The notes under the pieces: generated by a model
Databases searched by the model: none
What the model was told of the DNA's origin: nothing
What the model saw: the letters and a program-made list of their open reading frames with translations, nothing else
Translations under genes and position numbers: made by a program
Part shown: one piece after another, positions 5,828 to 11,828 of the stretch
Layout: the number at the start of each line of letters is the position of its first letter
Numbering within the stretch: position 1 is the first letter of the stretch
From: Candidatus Nomurabacteria bacterium
GTDB taxonomy: Bacteria; Patescibacteriota; Minisyncoccia; Phycocordibacterales; UBA9973
Assembly: GCA_027327845.1 (NCBI GenBank)
Contig: DAHVYC010000002.1
Coordinates: forward strand, 1 to 22,287
Length of the DNA stretch: 22,287 bases
Reading direction: 5' to 3'

Positions 5828-6124
5828 CTATTCTCCGCTTTCTACAATAGAAAAATCCTCAAACTCTTTTTTGGCTTCCTGCCAAGTGACAGAAAAATTT
5901 TCGATCTTTGAGAGAAAAGGGAAGAAGGATCTCCCGCGCTTCAATTTTCTAATAAAAAAAAGGAGAGTGTCTTCTTCTCCTTCTGCTACTACTTTGATGC
6001 TTCCATCATTCTTAAAGAAAGTAATACCTTTTAAACCGAGGGTATTTGCTATGCGATCTACCCATAAAAGATAATCATATTCTAACCTTCTACCCCACAT
6101 TGTGCATTCGATACACTTTTGCAT
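5828..6124 (-). CDS. Acylphosphatase-like protein with altered catalytic motif
   Basis: This 98-residue protein has the length and middle pattern of acylphosphatases, which hydrolyse acyl phosphates: IANTLGLKGI, NDGSIKVVAEGEED and a C-terminal FEDFSIV strand. The usual catalytic stretch GxVQGVGFR is replaced by TMWGRRLEYDY. The catalytic Asn expected in a GWVRN-type motif aligns with Phe in GITFFKNDGSI, although an Asn two residues later might substitute. The fold is likely kept while ordinary catalysis is doubtful. A phosphate- or RNA-binding role is possible but not shown. The gene follows the Cys-rich protein gene after an 88-base gap on the same strand. Confidence 0.7.
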   Translation of the reverse strand: MQKCIECTMWGRRLEYDYLLWVDRIANTLGLKGITFFKNDGSIKVVAEGEEDTLLFFIRKLKRGRSFFPFLSKIENFSVTWQEAKKEFEDFSIVESGE

Positions 6125-6212
6125 AGTTTTGGCGAAGTTAGTTATTAATTGCTTTTAATATATATTATTTTTATCAAAAAGTCAAGATATAAAGGCTATT
6201 TTTAGGTTAGCT

Positions 6213-7865
6213 TCAATAGATTTCTTTGTTATAACAGCTCTCGCAGTACACTGTTTCTGACCTGTCTGGCGCATAGGAAGTCTCAAATTCATTGGTACAG
6301 CCTGGTTTCATGCATTTCCTGTGCCAAAGCTTGCGCGGGTTGCGTTTGGACATTCTTTCTTTGTGACGGCACTCGAAATCTTTATGAGGTAAAGGTAGAT
6401 GTATCCTTTTATAGAAGTCGAGTTCGCTTTTAGTGATTCTAAAGTTCTTCTTGCACTCTTCGCAGACTAATACTTCCTTCAATATATTTTCTGAAATTTC
6501 TTCTATAGTTCCAGGTATTTCTCCTTCTTTTATGGTTTCTTTATTGTAGGTACCAGTGCTTTGATCTTGCCAACGAAAACCTCTTTTCAATGCTTCTTCT
6601 TTGCTAAGTGGAAAAAAGTCGTGAGCCAAGGTTTCGTTATAACAATAAGGGGCAAGATCGGCAGGAAAATATTGGCCGAAAGTACCATCTTTTTTTAATT
6701 CATTTTCAATATGTTCTTTTATTTTATAGTATTCATCTTTTGCGTAAGTTTTATTCAAAATCATATATTCTCCTTTACGGATAGCAGTACAACCTATCCC
6801 GCCAGTTAAATTCCAACAACTTTCACAATATTCTAATTCGTTGGAAGAAAAAACGAAGGAACAATTTTTACACTTGCTGATTTGCATGGCCCCCATTATG
6901 TTATAGCAAAATTCGCATTTGTAATAATAGTTGTTGCAATCCCAGCTGTCTGTTGGGTTTTCTGTATCAGTCATATAAGAACAATTCTTTGAATCATAGG
7001 TGTCGAAAAGCATTACTCCCTCATGGCAATTATGTAAATAATCCCCGGTGACATTATGGCATTTAGTCTGGCAGGCATATTTTACGATAGTTTTTTTCTT
7101 TAATTCAGCGAATTCCTTTTTTGCCTTCTGGATACTTCCATAATCGGCGAGGATTTCAGCTTTTTTCTTTTCAAATTCTTCTTTAGTGTATTTAACATTT
7201 AAAATAGCATTAGATAAATGTCTGCCGTTAGTGCAAAAAATACAATTATTGGAATCTCGCATGTTGTAGCAGAATAAAAGATCATTTGAGGACTGGCATT
7301 GTTCAGAAAACAGGCATTTAAAACAATTTCTGCAATCTATGCATTCATAACAAAGTTCCGATTCGTGGAGGAAAGCACAATCTACACAAAATTTGTCTCG
7401 TTGAAGAAGTCGGCTATACATGCAGTCTTCATTGTAATCAGCGGCAAAAATCAAATAACAGTCTTTATTTTCAGCAGAACCATTGGTGTAATCGCTTCTA
7501 ACATTGTTTACGACCATGATGCCGAGTCTGGGGACTTTTTCCAATAATTCTTTTAATTGAGCGAAGAAAGGTTTATTTAAATCGTAATCCATCGCATAGC
7601 TTTTCGGATCCCATTCATCACTCCACCAACAATTATGGCAATATACCTTATAATTTGAATCAGTTGTGTAAACCGAAACAAAATCTTTTTTACATAAGTC
7701 GCACTGTCTTTTGTAAAACGTTCTTTCGTTGCGGAAAATCAATCGTCTGGCCATTCGGCAGTCCGGGCAAAAAAGCGGAGGCGTTGTCTTGAGTTGCTCG
7801 TAGAAAATGAGATCTTCTTTCCTGATATCAAAATCCACTCCACATGTCTTACATGTTTCTTTCAT
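6213..7865 (-). CDS. Cys-rich multi-zinc-ribbon protein of unknown function
   Basis: This 550-residue protein has 41 Cys residues (7.5%), nearly all as CxxC or spaced singles. At the N-terminus there are two zinc ribbons: C5xxC8...C33xxC36 and C55xxC58...C76xxC79. The C-terminus repeats this architecture with C468xxC471...C499 and C518x4C523...C541xxC544. Both ends share the order Cys pair, I-x-K-x-(D/E)L-x-F-Y, P-x-P, Cys, then a second ribbon ending VYCxxC. The middle (about 136-408) has further Cys pairs. There are also two Tyr-rich helical segments, at 219-240 and 368-390, with a similar (Y/V)(I/L)LN..Y.K(E/D)E(F/Y) pattern. No signal peptide or membrane segment is visible. Function is unknown; nucleic-acid or protein binding is a guess from zinc ribbons. 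TAAAAT lies six bases before the ATG. Confidence 0.85.
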   Translation of the reverse strand: MKETCKTCGVDFDIRKEDLIFYEQLKTTPPLFCPDCRMARRLIFRNERTFYKRQCDLCKKDFVSVYTTDSNYKVYCHNCWWSDEWDPKSYAMDYDLNKPFFAQLKELLEKVPRLGIMVVNNVRSDYTNGSAENKDCYLIFAADYNEDCMYSRLLQRDKFCVDCAFLHESELCYECIDCRNCFKCLFSEQCQSSNDLLFCYNMRDSNNCIFCTNGRHLSNAILNVKYTKEEFEKKKAEILADYGSIQKAKKEFAELKKKTIVKYACQTKCHNVTGDYLHNCHEGVMLFDTYDSKNCSYMTDTENPTDSWDCNNYYYKCEFCYNIMGAMQISKCKNCSFVFSSNELEYCESCWNLTGGIGCTAIRKGEYMILNKTYAKDEYYKIKEHIENELKKDGTFGQYFPADLAPYCYNETLAHDFFPLSKEEALKRGFRWQDQSTGTYNKETIKEGEIPGTIEEISENILKEVLVCEECKKNFRITKSELDFYKRIHLPLPHKDFECRHKERMSKRNPRKLWHRKCMKPGCTNEFETSYAPDRSETVYCESCYNKEIY

Positions 7866-7871
7866 AACTTT

Positions 7872-7877
7872 ATTTTA
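7872..7877 (-). promoter_or_regulatory. -10 element of the Cys-rich protein gene
   Basis: On the minus strand TAAAAT is followed by six bases (AAAGTT) and then the ATG at 7865, so transcription would begin at the start codon. It is divergent from the murI promoter 22 bases away. Confidence 0.45.
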
Positions 7878-7898
7878 CCATTTTCCGTTACCTTAATA

Positions 7899-7904
7899 TA
7901 TAAT
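7899..7904 (+). promoter_or_regulatory. -10 element of murI
   Basis: A perfect TATAAT ends seven bases before the murI ATG. No convincing -35 hexamer or Shine-Dalgarno site is visible, which fits a leaderless or nearly leaderless transcript. Confidence 0.55.
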
Positions 7905-7911
7905 AAGTGAT

Positions 7912-8727
7912 ATGCGTATAGGAATTTTTGATTCGGGGCTTGGCGGACTTATTATTGCCAAAGCTATAAGGAAAGCAATGCCGGAATATGATTATGTGTA
8001 TCTCGGCGACACAAAGAGGGTGCCTTATGGCAACCGCTCGCATAATGCTGTTTTTGAATTTACAAAAGAAGCGGTGGACTTTTTATTTAAGAAAGAAAAT
8101 TGCGCGATTGTTATCGTTGCTTGTAATACCGCTTCTGCCAGAGCATTGCGCAGGGTGCAGACCGAATACTTGGTTTATTACAATAAGACGCGCAGACTTA
8201 TGGGTGATCACGAACGGAAAATCTTAGGAGTATTGATACCTGCCGCCGAAGAAGCTGCGAGGTTTAGGAGAGTAGGGATACTCGGCACTTCGGGCACAGT
8301 GTCTTCCGGGACTTTCTTGAAAGAAATAAAAAAATTAAATAGAAAAGCAAAAATTTTTCAGAACTCGGCGCCGATGCTCGTGCCTTTAGCCGAAGAAGGG
8401 GAGAGATCTATGGCTGTGCCATTCTTAAAGAAGTATCTGAGGCCAATTTTAAATAAAAATATTGAAGCCCTAGTACTAGGATGCACTCACTATCCTTTCT
8501 TTAAGAAAGAAATTGGCAAAATTCTTGGCAAAAAGATAAAAGTAATTTCTCAGGATGAAATAGTGCCTATAAAACTGAAAGATTATTTTTCTAGTCATCC
8601 GGAAATTGAGAAAAAATTGTCTAAAAAGGGAACAGCAAAAATATTAGTGACGGATATAACGAAGAACGTACAAGTCCTGTCAAAAAAATGGTTTGGCAAG
8701 CAAAAGCCTGAGTTGGTAAATATTTAG
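7912..8727 (+). CDS. murI: Glutamate racemase
   Basis: This 271-residue enzyme converts L-glutamate to D-glutamate for the peptidoglycan stem peptide. Both catalytic Cys motifs are present: VACNTASA with C71 and LGCTHYPFF with C191. The N-terminal FDSGLGG motif (D7, S8) and PYG at 38-40 are also present. Residues about 88-102 form a slightly long charged loop, but no element signature is seen there. The active site looks complete, so the cell probably makes at least part of its own peptidoglycan precursor, in line with the LysM-M23 hydrolase in the window. It is transcribed divergently from the Cys-rich protein gene and followed by a tRNA-Leu fragment rather than a clear terminator. Confidence 0.95.
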   Translation: MRIGIFDSGLGGLIIAKAIRKAMPEYDYVYLGDTKRVPYGNRSHNAVFEFTKEAVDFLFKKENCAIVIVACNTASARALRRVQTEYLVYYNKTRRLMGDHERKILGVLIPAAEEAARFRRVGILGTSGTVSSGTFLKEIKKLNRKAKIFQNSAPMLVPLAEEGERSMAVPFLKKYLRPILNKNIEALVLGCTHYPFFKKEIGKILGKKIKVISQDEIVPIKLKDYFSSHPEIEKKLSKKGTAKILVTDITKNVQVLSKKWFGKQKPELVNI

Positions 8728-8735
8728 TTTATTAT

Positions 8736-8755
8736 TGTGCCGTGGGGGAGACTCG
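8736..8755 (-). pseudogene. tRNA-Leu 3'-end fragment (20-bp exact copy)
   Basis: Twenty bases identical to 8850-8869 correspond to part of the T loop, the T-stem 3' strand, the acceptor 3' strand, the discriminator and two following bases of tRNA-Leu(CAG). The copy lies 114 bases downstream of the intact tRNA end on the same strand. The 3' end of a tRNA is the usual attachment core for tyrosine-recombinase elements, so this may be an att-site scar. Confidence 0.8.
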
Positions 8756-8845
8756 GCTACTGCATAGCCAGGTGCTTTTCCGCCTCACTTCGTTCGTATG
8801 GAAAAGCCTTTCGAGCTCCCCACGCAGGCAAAGCAGTTTGCCTGC
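8755..8845. repeat. Hairpin cluster between tRNA-Leu and its fragment
   Basis: Three stem-loops fill the space between the 20-bp repeats: GGCTA-ctgca-TAGCC (8755-8769), GCTTTTCC (8774-8781) with GGAAAAGC (8800-8807), and GCAGGCAAA (8824-8832) with TTTGCCTGC (8837-8845). The last is a perfect 9-base-pair stem with a 4-base loop. There is no open reading frame of note. It could be a small non-autonomous element or a processed RNA. Confidence 0.6.
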
Positions 8846-8851
8846 TCACTG

Positions 8852-8935
8852 TGCCGTGGGGGAGACTCGAACTCCCAAGGAATTGCTTCCACTAGTACCT
8901 GAAACTAGCGCGTCTACCAATTTCGCCACCACGGC
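8852..8935 (-). tRNA. tRNA-Leu (anticodon CAG)
   Basis: An 84-base tRNA with a long variable arm, as expected of leucine. The acceptor stem is GCCGTGG/CCACGGC, the anticodon stem-loop is CTAGT-TTCAGGT-ACTAG with anticodon CAG, and the T arm contains GTTCGAGTC. The discriminator is A and CCA is not encoded. It begins 12 bases after the exonuclease III stop on the same strand. Confidence 0.95.
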
Positions 8936-8947
8936 ATTTATAGTATT

Positions 8948-9736
8948 TTACATTTCTATCAAAATTGGGCAATGGTCCGAACCCATCACTTCCGGCAAAA
9001 TTTTTGCCTGTTTCACCTTAGATGCCAGACGTTTACTGACAAATATATAATCAATGCGCCAACCGACGTTTCGAGCACGCGCATTGGCAAAATGACTCCA
9101 CCAGCTGTAATGCCCAGATCCTTGCGTGAATATTCGAAAAGTATCCGTGAAACCGGCTTCTATTATTTTATCTATGCCTTCTCGCTCTTCTTTGGTGAAA
9201 CCTTTTTTGCCTTCATTTGGTTTCGGATGAGCCAGATCTTCCGGCTTATGGGCTACATTCAGATCTCCACAAAAAATAACCGGTTTCTTTTTATCCAGCG
9301 TTCTTACATATTCGAGAAACGCCGGATCCCATTTTTTATGCCGTAGAGAAAGACGCGAAAGGTCATCTTTTGCATTCGGAGTGTAGACGGAAACCACATA
9401 AAATTTTTCATATTCCGTCGCCACCACTCTGCCTTCTTTGTTTGGATCTCCATAATCATCGATAAGATTATACTTTCTCTCTATATTCTCCGGCAGTCCC
9501 AGGATCACGTTTTTTGGTTTTTCTTTGGTGAAGATAGCTGTTCCACTGTAACCTTTGCGTTCCGCTGAATTCCAATACTCTTCATACTCTGGTAAATCTA
9601 TCGGACTTTGTTTTTGTTCTGCCTTGGTTTCTTGCAGGCAGAGTATGTCGGGCTTAAATTTTTTAACGAAAGGGATGAACAATCCCTTTTTATCTACTGC
9701 CCGGATGCCATTTACATTCCATGAAATGATTCTCAT
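8948..9736 (-). CDS. xth: Exonuclease III / AP endonuclease
   Basis: This 262-residue protein is a class II AP endonuclease of the ExoIII type, which cuts DNA at abasic sites and trims 3' ends in base-excision repair. Family catalytic residues are all visible: N7 in SWNVNG, E36 in LQETK, YTPNA at 118-122, D158 and N160 in GDLNVAH, and D254/H255 in GSDHCPI. Length is close to E. coli ExoIII (268). The start ATG at 9736 is preceded by TATAAT with a six-base gap, so the mRNA may be leaderless. It lies between the Xer gene and tRNA-Leu, all on the minus strand. Confidence 0.96.
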   Translation of the reverse strand: MRIISWNVNGIRAVDKKGLFIPFVKKFKPDILCLQETKAEQKQSPIDLPEYEEYWNSAERKGYSGTAIFTKEKPKNVILGLPENIERKYNLIDDYGDPNKEGRVVATEYEKFYVVSVYTPNAKDDLSRLSLRHKKWDPAFLEYVRTLDKKKPVIFCGDLNVAHKPEDLAHPKPNEGKKGFTKEEREGIDKIIEAGFTDTFRIFTQGSGHYSWWSHFANARARNVGWRIDYIFVSKRLASKVKQAKILPEVMGSDHCPILIEM

Positions 9737-9742
9737 TTCTTT

Positions 9743-9748
9743 ATTATA
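9743..9748 (-). promoter_or_regulatory. -10 element of xth
   Basis: Minus-strand TATAAT is followed by AAAGAA and the ATG at 9736. The spacing of six bases places the likely transcription start on the A of ATG. It lies just upstream of the end of the Xer gene (9751). Confidence 0.55.
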
Positions 9749-9750
9749 TA

Positions 9751-10695
9751 TTATTTTCTGCTGTGAAACTTCTTGTGTACCTCTTGTAGTTGCTTATCTG
9801 TCACATGTGTATAGATTTGAGTGGTGGATATATTTGAGTGCCCCAGCATCATTTGCACGCTCCTTATGTCGGCTCCGTTTGAGAGTAGATCGGTGGCGAA
9901 GGAGTGGCGTATGACATGAGGAGTTACTTTTTTTGAAATACCCGCCTTGATGGCGTAGTGTTTCACTATGCGTTCTATGGATCGGGGAGTGAGCCTTTTT
10001 TCTTCAGCATCTTTTCCTTTCACTTTTTCGGATTTTTTCTTCAGGTTCGAAATATTCACAAACATCGCTTCTTCCATATCCGCTCTTTTCCCGAGGTATT
10101 CTTTTATCGCCTTCTTCGCCATGTCGGACAGGAATACTACCCTTACTTTTTCTCCTTTGCCTCTTATAGAAAACTCTGATTTCGAGAGATCCAAATCTCT
10201 ATTTAAAGAGGCGAGTTCCGATACCCGAAGTCCCGTCGAGAAGAATAATTCCAATATTGCTCTATCACGCAAGCTTTTTAAATCGTCTCCTTCCGGTCCA
10301 GAGAGTAGCCTTGCTAATTCTTCTATGGTTATGAGGTCCAAGCTCCTTTCTTTTATTTTTGCCAGCTCTATTTGGTCCGGGGAGATGGACGATATTCCTC
10401 TTTTTATCAGATATTTTAGAAAAACCCGGAGGGCGATCAGATAGTAGTTTTGCGTATTTTTTTTCATTGTTCCGCTGGACTGGCCTTTTACCTTCATTCC
10501 ATTTTGCCTGTTTAGAAAAAGTCGGAACTCCCTTATGTTGTCTTCAGTGATGTCTTTCACCTTCGTTATTTTTGCAAATGAGAAAAACCTGGAAAGGTAT
10601 CTATCATAATTTTCCACTGTTTTTAGACTGGAACCTTTTTCTATTTCTAAATATTCTAGGAATTCACGTTTTAAATTTTCTGTTTCACCGGCCAT
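9751..10695 (-). CDS. xer: Tyrosine recombinase of the XerC/XerD type
   Basis: This 314-residue tyrosine recombinase has an N-terminal SAM-like core-binding domain (about 5-100) and a catalytic domain. The family residues are present: R157 in STGLRVSEL, a Lys near 180-183 in the beta-hairpin, H260-x-x-R263 in HVIRHSFATDL, H286 in MLGHSNIS, and the nucleophile Y295 in TQIYTHV. Length and lack of mobile-element neighbours fit a housekeeping Xer that resolves chromosome dimers, but XerC and XerD cannot be told apart here. A charged insert at about 218-235 (KKKSEKVKGKDAEE) is longer than usual. TATAAT lies seven bases before the ATG. The gene diverges from rpsO. Confidence 0.92.
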   Translation of the reverse strand: MAGETENLKREFLEYLEIEKGSSLKTVENYDRYLSRFFSFAKITKVKDITEDNIREFRLFLNRQNGMKVKGQSSGTMKKNTQNYYLIALRVFLKYLIKRGISSISPDQIELAKIKERSLDLITIEELARLLSGPEGDDLKSLRDRAILELFFSTGLRVSELASLNRDLDLSKSEFSIRGKGEKVRVVFLSDMAKKAIKEYLGKRADMEEAMFVNISNLKKKSEKVKGKDAEEKRLTPRSIERIVKHYAIKAGISKKVTPHVIRHSFATDLLSNGADIRSVQMMLGHSNISTTQIYTHVTDKQLQEVHKKFHSRK

Positions 10696-10702
10696 TAGCT
10701 AC

Positions 10703-10708
10703 ATTATA
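10703..10708 (-). promoter_or_regulatory. -10 element of the xer gene
   Basis: Minus-strand TGC-TATAAT, an extended -10, ends seven bases before the ATG at 10695. The rpsO promoter lies back to back with it in a 77-base gap. Confidence 0.55.
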
Positions 10709-10736
10709 GCATGCAATATTGTGCGACACTCCGGAG

Positions 10737-10765
10737 TTGCAATTTTCCATACTTTATGCTAAAGT
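10737..10765 (+). promoter_or_regulatory. Possible rpsO promoter
   Basis: TTGCAA (10737-10742), a 17-base spacer and TAAAGT (10760-10765) each match the consensus at four of six positions. The -10 ends seven bases before the rpsO ATG. Confidence 0.35.
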
Positions 10766-10772
10766 AAATGCC

Positions 10773-11036
10773 ATGTTAAATACCAAAAAGAAACAGTCGG
10801 TAATAAAGAAAAATCAGCTTCACGAGAAAGACACAGGCTCTTCTGTTGTTCAGGTTGCTATTCTTTCTTCTCAAATAGACGAGTTGACGAAGCATTTAAA
10901 GAAACATAAAAAAGACAATAACTCTCGCCGAGGGCTTATAAAGATGGTTGCCGACAGGAGAAACCATTTGAAGTATTTGGAAAGAAAAGATAAGAATCAA
11001 TACAATGCCGTGGTGAAGAAAATAGGTCTCGCTTAG
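10773..11036 (+). CDS. rpsO: 30S ribosomal protein S15
   Basis: This 87-residue protein binds 16S rRNA at the three-way junction of helices 20-22 and nucleates assembly of the small-subunit platform. The family pattern is clear: an H-x-x-D-TGSS-x-VQ motif near residues 18-30, LSSQIDELTKHLKKHKKDNNSRRGL in the middle, and RNHLKYLERKD towards the end. I chose ATG at 10773 because it gives the usual length of about 88 residues; an upstream TTG extension of 18 residues does not look like S15. A long inverted repeat follows directly. The order rpsO, NYN gene, pnp recalls the rpsO-pnp order of many bacteria with one gene between. Confidence 0.97.
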   Translation: MLNTKKKQSVIKKNQLHEKDTGSSVVQVAILSSQIDELTKHLKKHKKDNNSRRGLIKMVADRRNHLKYLERKDKNQYNAVVKKIGLA

Positions 11037-11040
11037 CAGA

Positions 11041-11147
11041 ATGGAAAGATTTATAAATTTTAGAGTCCGGATATTTTTCTACTGAAAAATTCCTCAGGAC
11101 TCGCGCCGTCGCGCTCCGTAGCCTCTAAAATTCAAAAATCTTTCCAT
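11041..11147. repeat. 107-bp structured inverted repeat after rpsO
   Basis: Outer arms 11041-11065 and 11123-11147 pair at 23 of 25 positions. Nested inside are GAGTCC (11063-11068) with GGACTC (11097-11102) and ATTTTTC (11073-11079) with GAAAAAT (11084-11090). A GC-rich segment containing CGCGCC and GCGC follows. It may stabilise or end the rpsO transcript, or be a small palindromic element. There is no T run typical of an intrinsic terminator. Confidence 0.75.
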
Positions 11148-11154
11148 CTCATAG

Positions 11155-11160
11155 TATACT
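11155..11160 (+). promoter_or_regulatory. -10 element of the NYN gene
   Basis: TATACT ends six bases before the ATG at 11167, directly after the inverted repeat. A leaderless transcript is implied. Confidence 0.5.
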
Positions 11161-11166
11161 AATATC

Positions 11167-11676
11167 ATGACAGTCATAAAACATAAAGAACAAAGAGTGG
11201 GGGTGTTTATAGACACTCAAAATCTATACCACTCTGCCCGCAATCTATACAGAGCTCGGGTTAATTTCGGTGCAGTATTAAAAGAAGCGGTAGCCGGCAG
11301 AAGGCTGGTAAGGGCCGTGGCTTATGTCATAACCACCGAAGCGGGGGATGAGAAAAATTTTTTTGAAGCCTTAGGAAAGCTGGGCATAGAGACAAAAACA
11401 AAAGATCTTCAAATTTTTGCCGGTGGAGCCAAAAAAGCGGACTGGGATGTAGGGCTTACGGTGGATGCCATAAAAATGTCTCCCAGACTCGATTCGGTTG
11501 TGATAGTTTCAGGTGACGGGGATTATATTCCTTTGGTAGAATATCTACAGACCATAGGTATTCAAGTGGAAGTTCTTTCATTCGGAAAATCTACTTCGAG
11601 CAAGCTTCGCGAAGCAGTGGATGATTTCGTTGATCTTTCCCTTAGCCCGAAGAAGTTTTTAATAGATATAAGGTAA
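11167..11676 (+). CDS. NYN domain (LabA/DUF88-type) ribonuclease-like protein
   Basis: This 169-residue protein is a single NYN domain, a PIN-like fold that in known members cleaves RNA. The acidic residues expected for metal binding are present: D16 in GVFIDTQNLY (with N19), D92 and D94 in KADWDVGLTVDA (with D100), and D117 and D119 in VSGDGDYIPLV. No extra domain such as OST-HTH is visible. It sits between rpsO and pnp. A link to RNA turnover is therefore plausible by neighbourhood and by fold but is not shown. After its stop come two tandem hairpins leading to pnp. Confidence 0.9.
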   Translation: MTVIKHKEQRVGVFIDTQNLYHSARNLYRARVNFGAVLKEAVAGRRLVRAVAYVITTEAGDEKNFFEALGKLGIETKTKDLQIFAGGAKKADWDVGLTVDAIKMSPRLDSVVIVSGDGDYIPLVEYLQTIGIQVEVLSFGKSTSSKLREAVDDFVDLSLSPKKFLIDIR

Positions 11677-11694
11677 GTTAATTATAAATTAATC

Positions 11695-11760
11695 AGTTCG
11701 CGTTCGGACAAAAAGTAGTGTTCTCTAAATAGGAACAATACTGTAGTCTGAACACGAGCT
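11695..11760 (+). promoter_or_regulatory. Hairpin 1 upstream of pnp
   Basis: AGTTCGCGTTCGGAC pairs with GTCTGAACACGAGCT over 14 of 15 positions allowing G-U. After a small internal loop, AGTAGTGTTC pairs with GAACAATACT with one mismatch. The long imperfect stem has no T run and could be a processing site or a weak terminator of the NYN gene. Confidence 0.65.
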
Positions 11761-11764
11761 AACG

Positions 11765-11817
11765 TAAATCCACAAAATGTAAACTTTCTTTTGGTAAAGT
11801 TATATTTTGCGGATTTA
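11765..11817 (+). promoter_or_regulatory. Hairpin 2 directly upstream of pnp
   Basis: Arms 11765-11787 and 11796-11817 form about 21 base pairs with one A-C mismatch, one G-U pair and one bulged A. The loop is short and U-rich. The stem ends 11 bases before the pnp ATG. In E. coli, pnp autoregulation uses a long leader stem cut by RNase III; a similar arrangement here is an inference. Confidence 0.65.
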
Positions 11818-11828
11818 TAGAATAAATT

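Noticed and set aside
8742..9050. A 102-codon plus-strand reading frame
   Set aside because: It crosses the tRNA-Leu gene, its fragment and the end of xth, so it is a shadow.
9751..10695. The Xer-type recombinase as an integrase of a mobile element
   Set aside because: No element genes lie nearby, the tRNA-Leu repeat segment is only about 0.1 kb long and separate from it, and the protein has housekeeping Xer size and motifs.
10719..10772. Upstream TTG start extending S15 by 18 residues
   Set aside because: The extension is unlike S15 and spans the promoter region. ATG at 10773 gives the family length.
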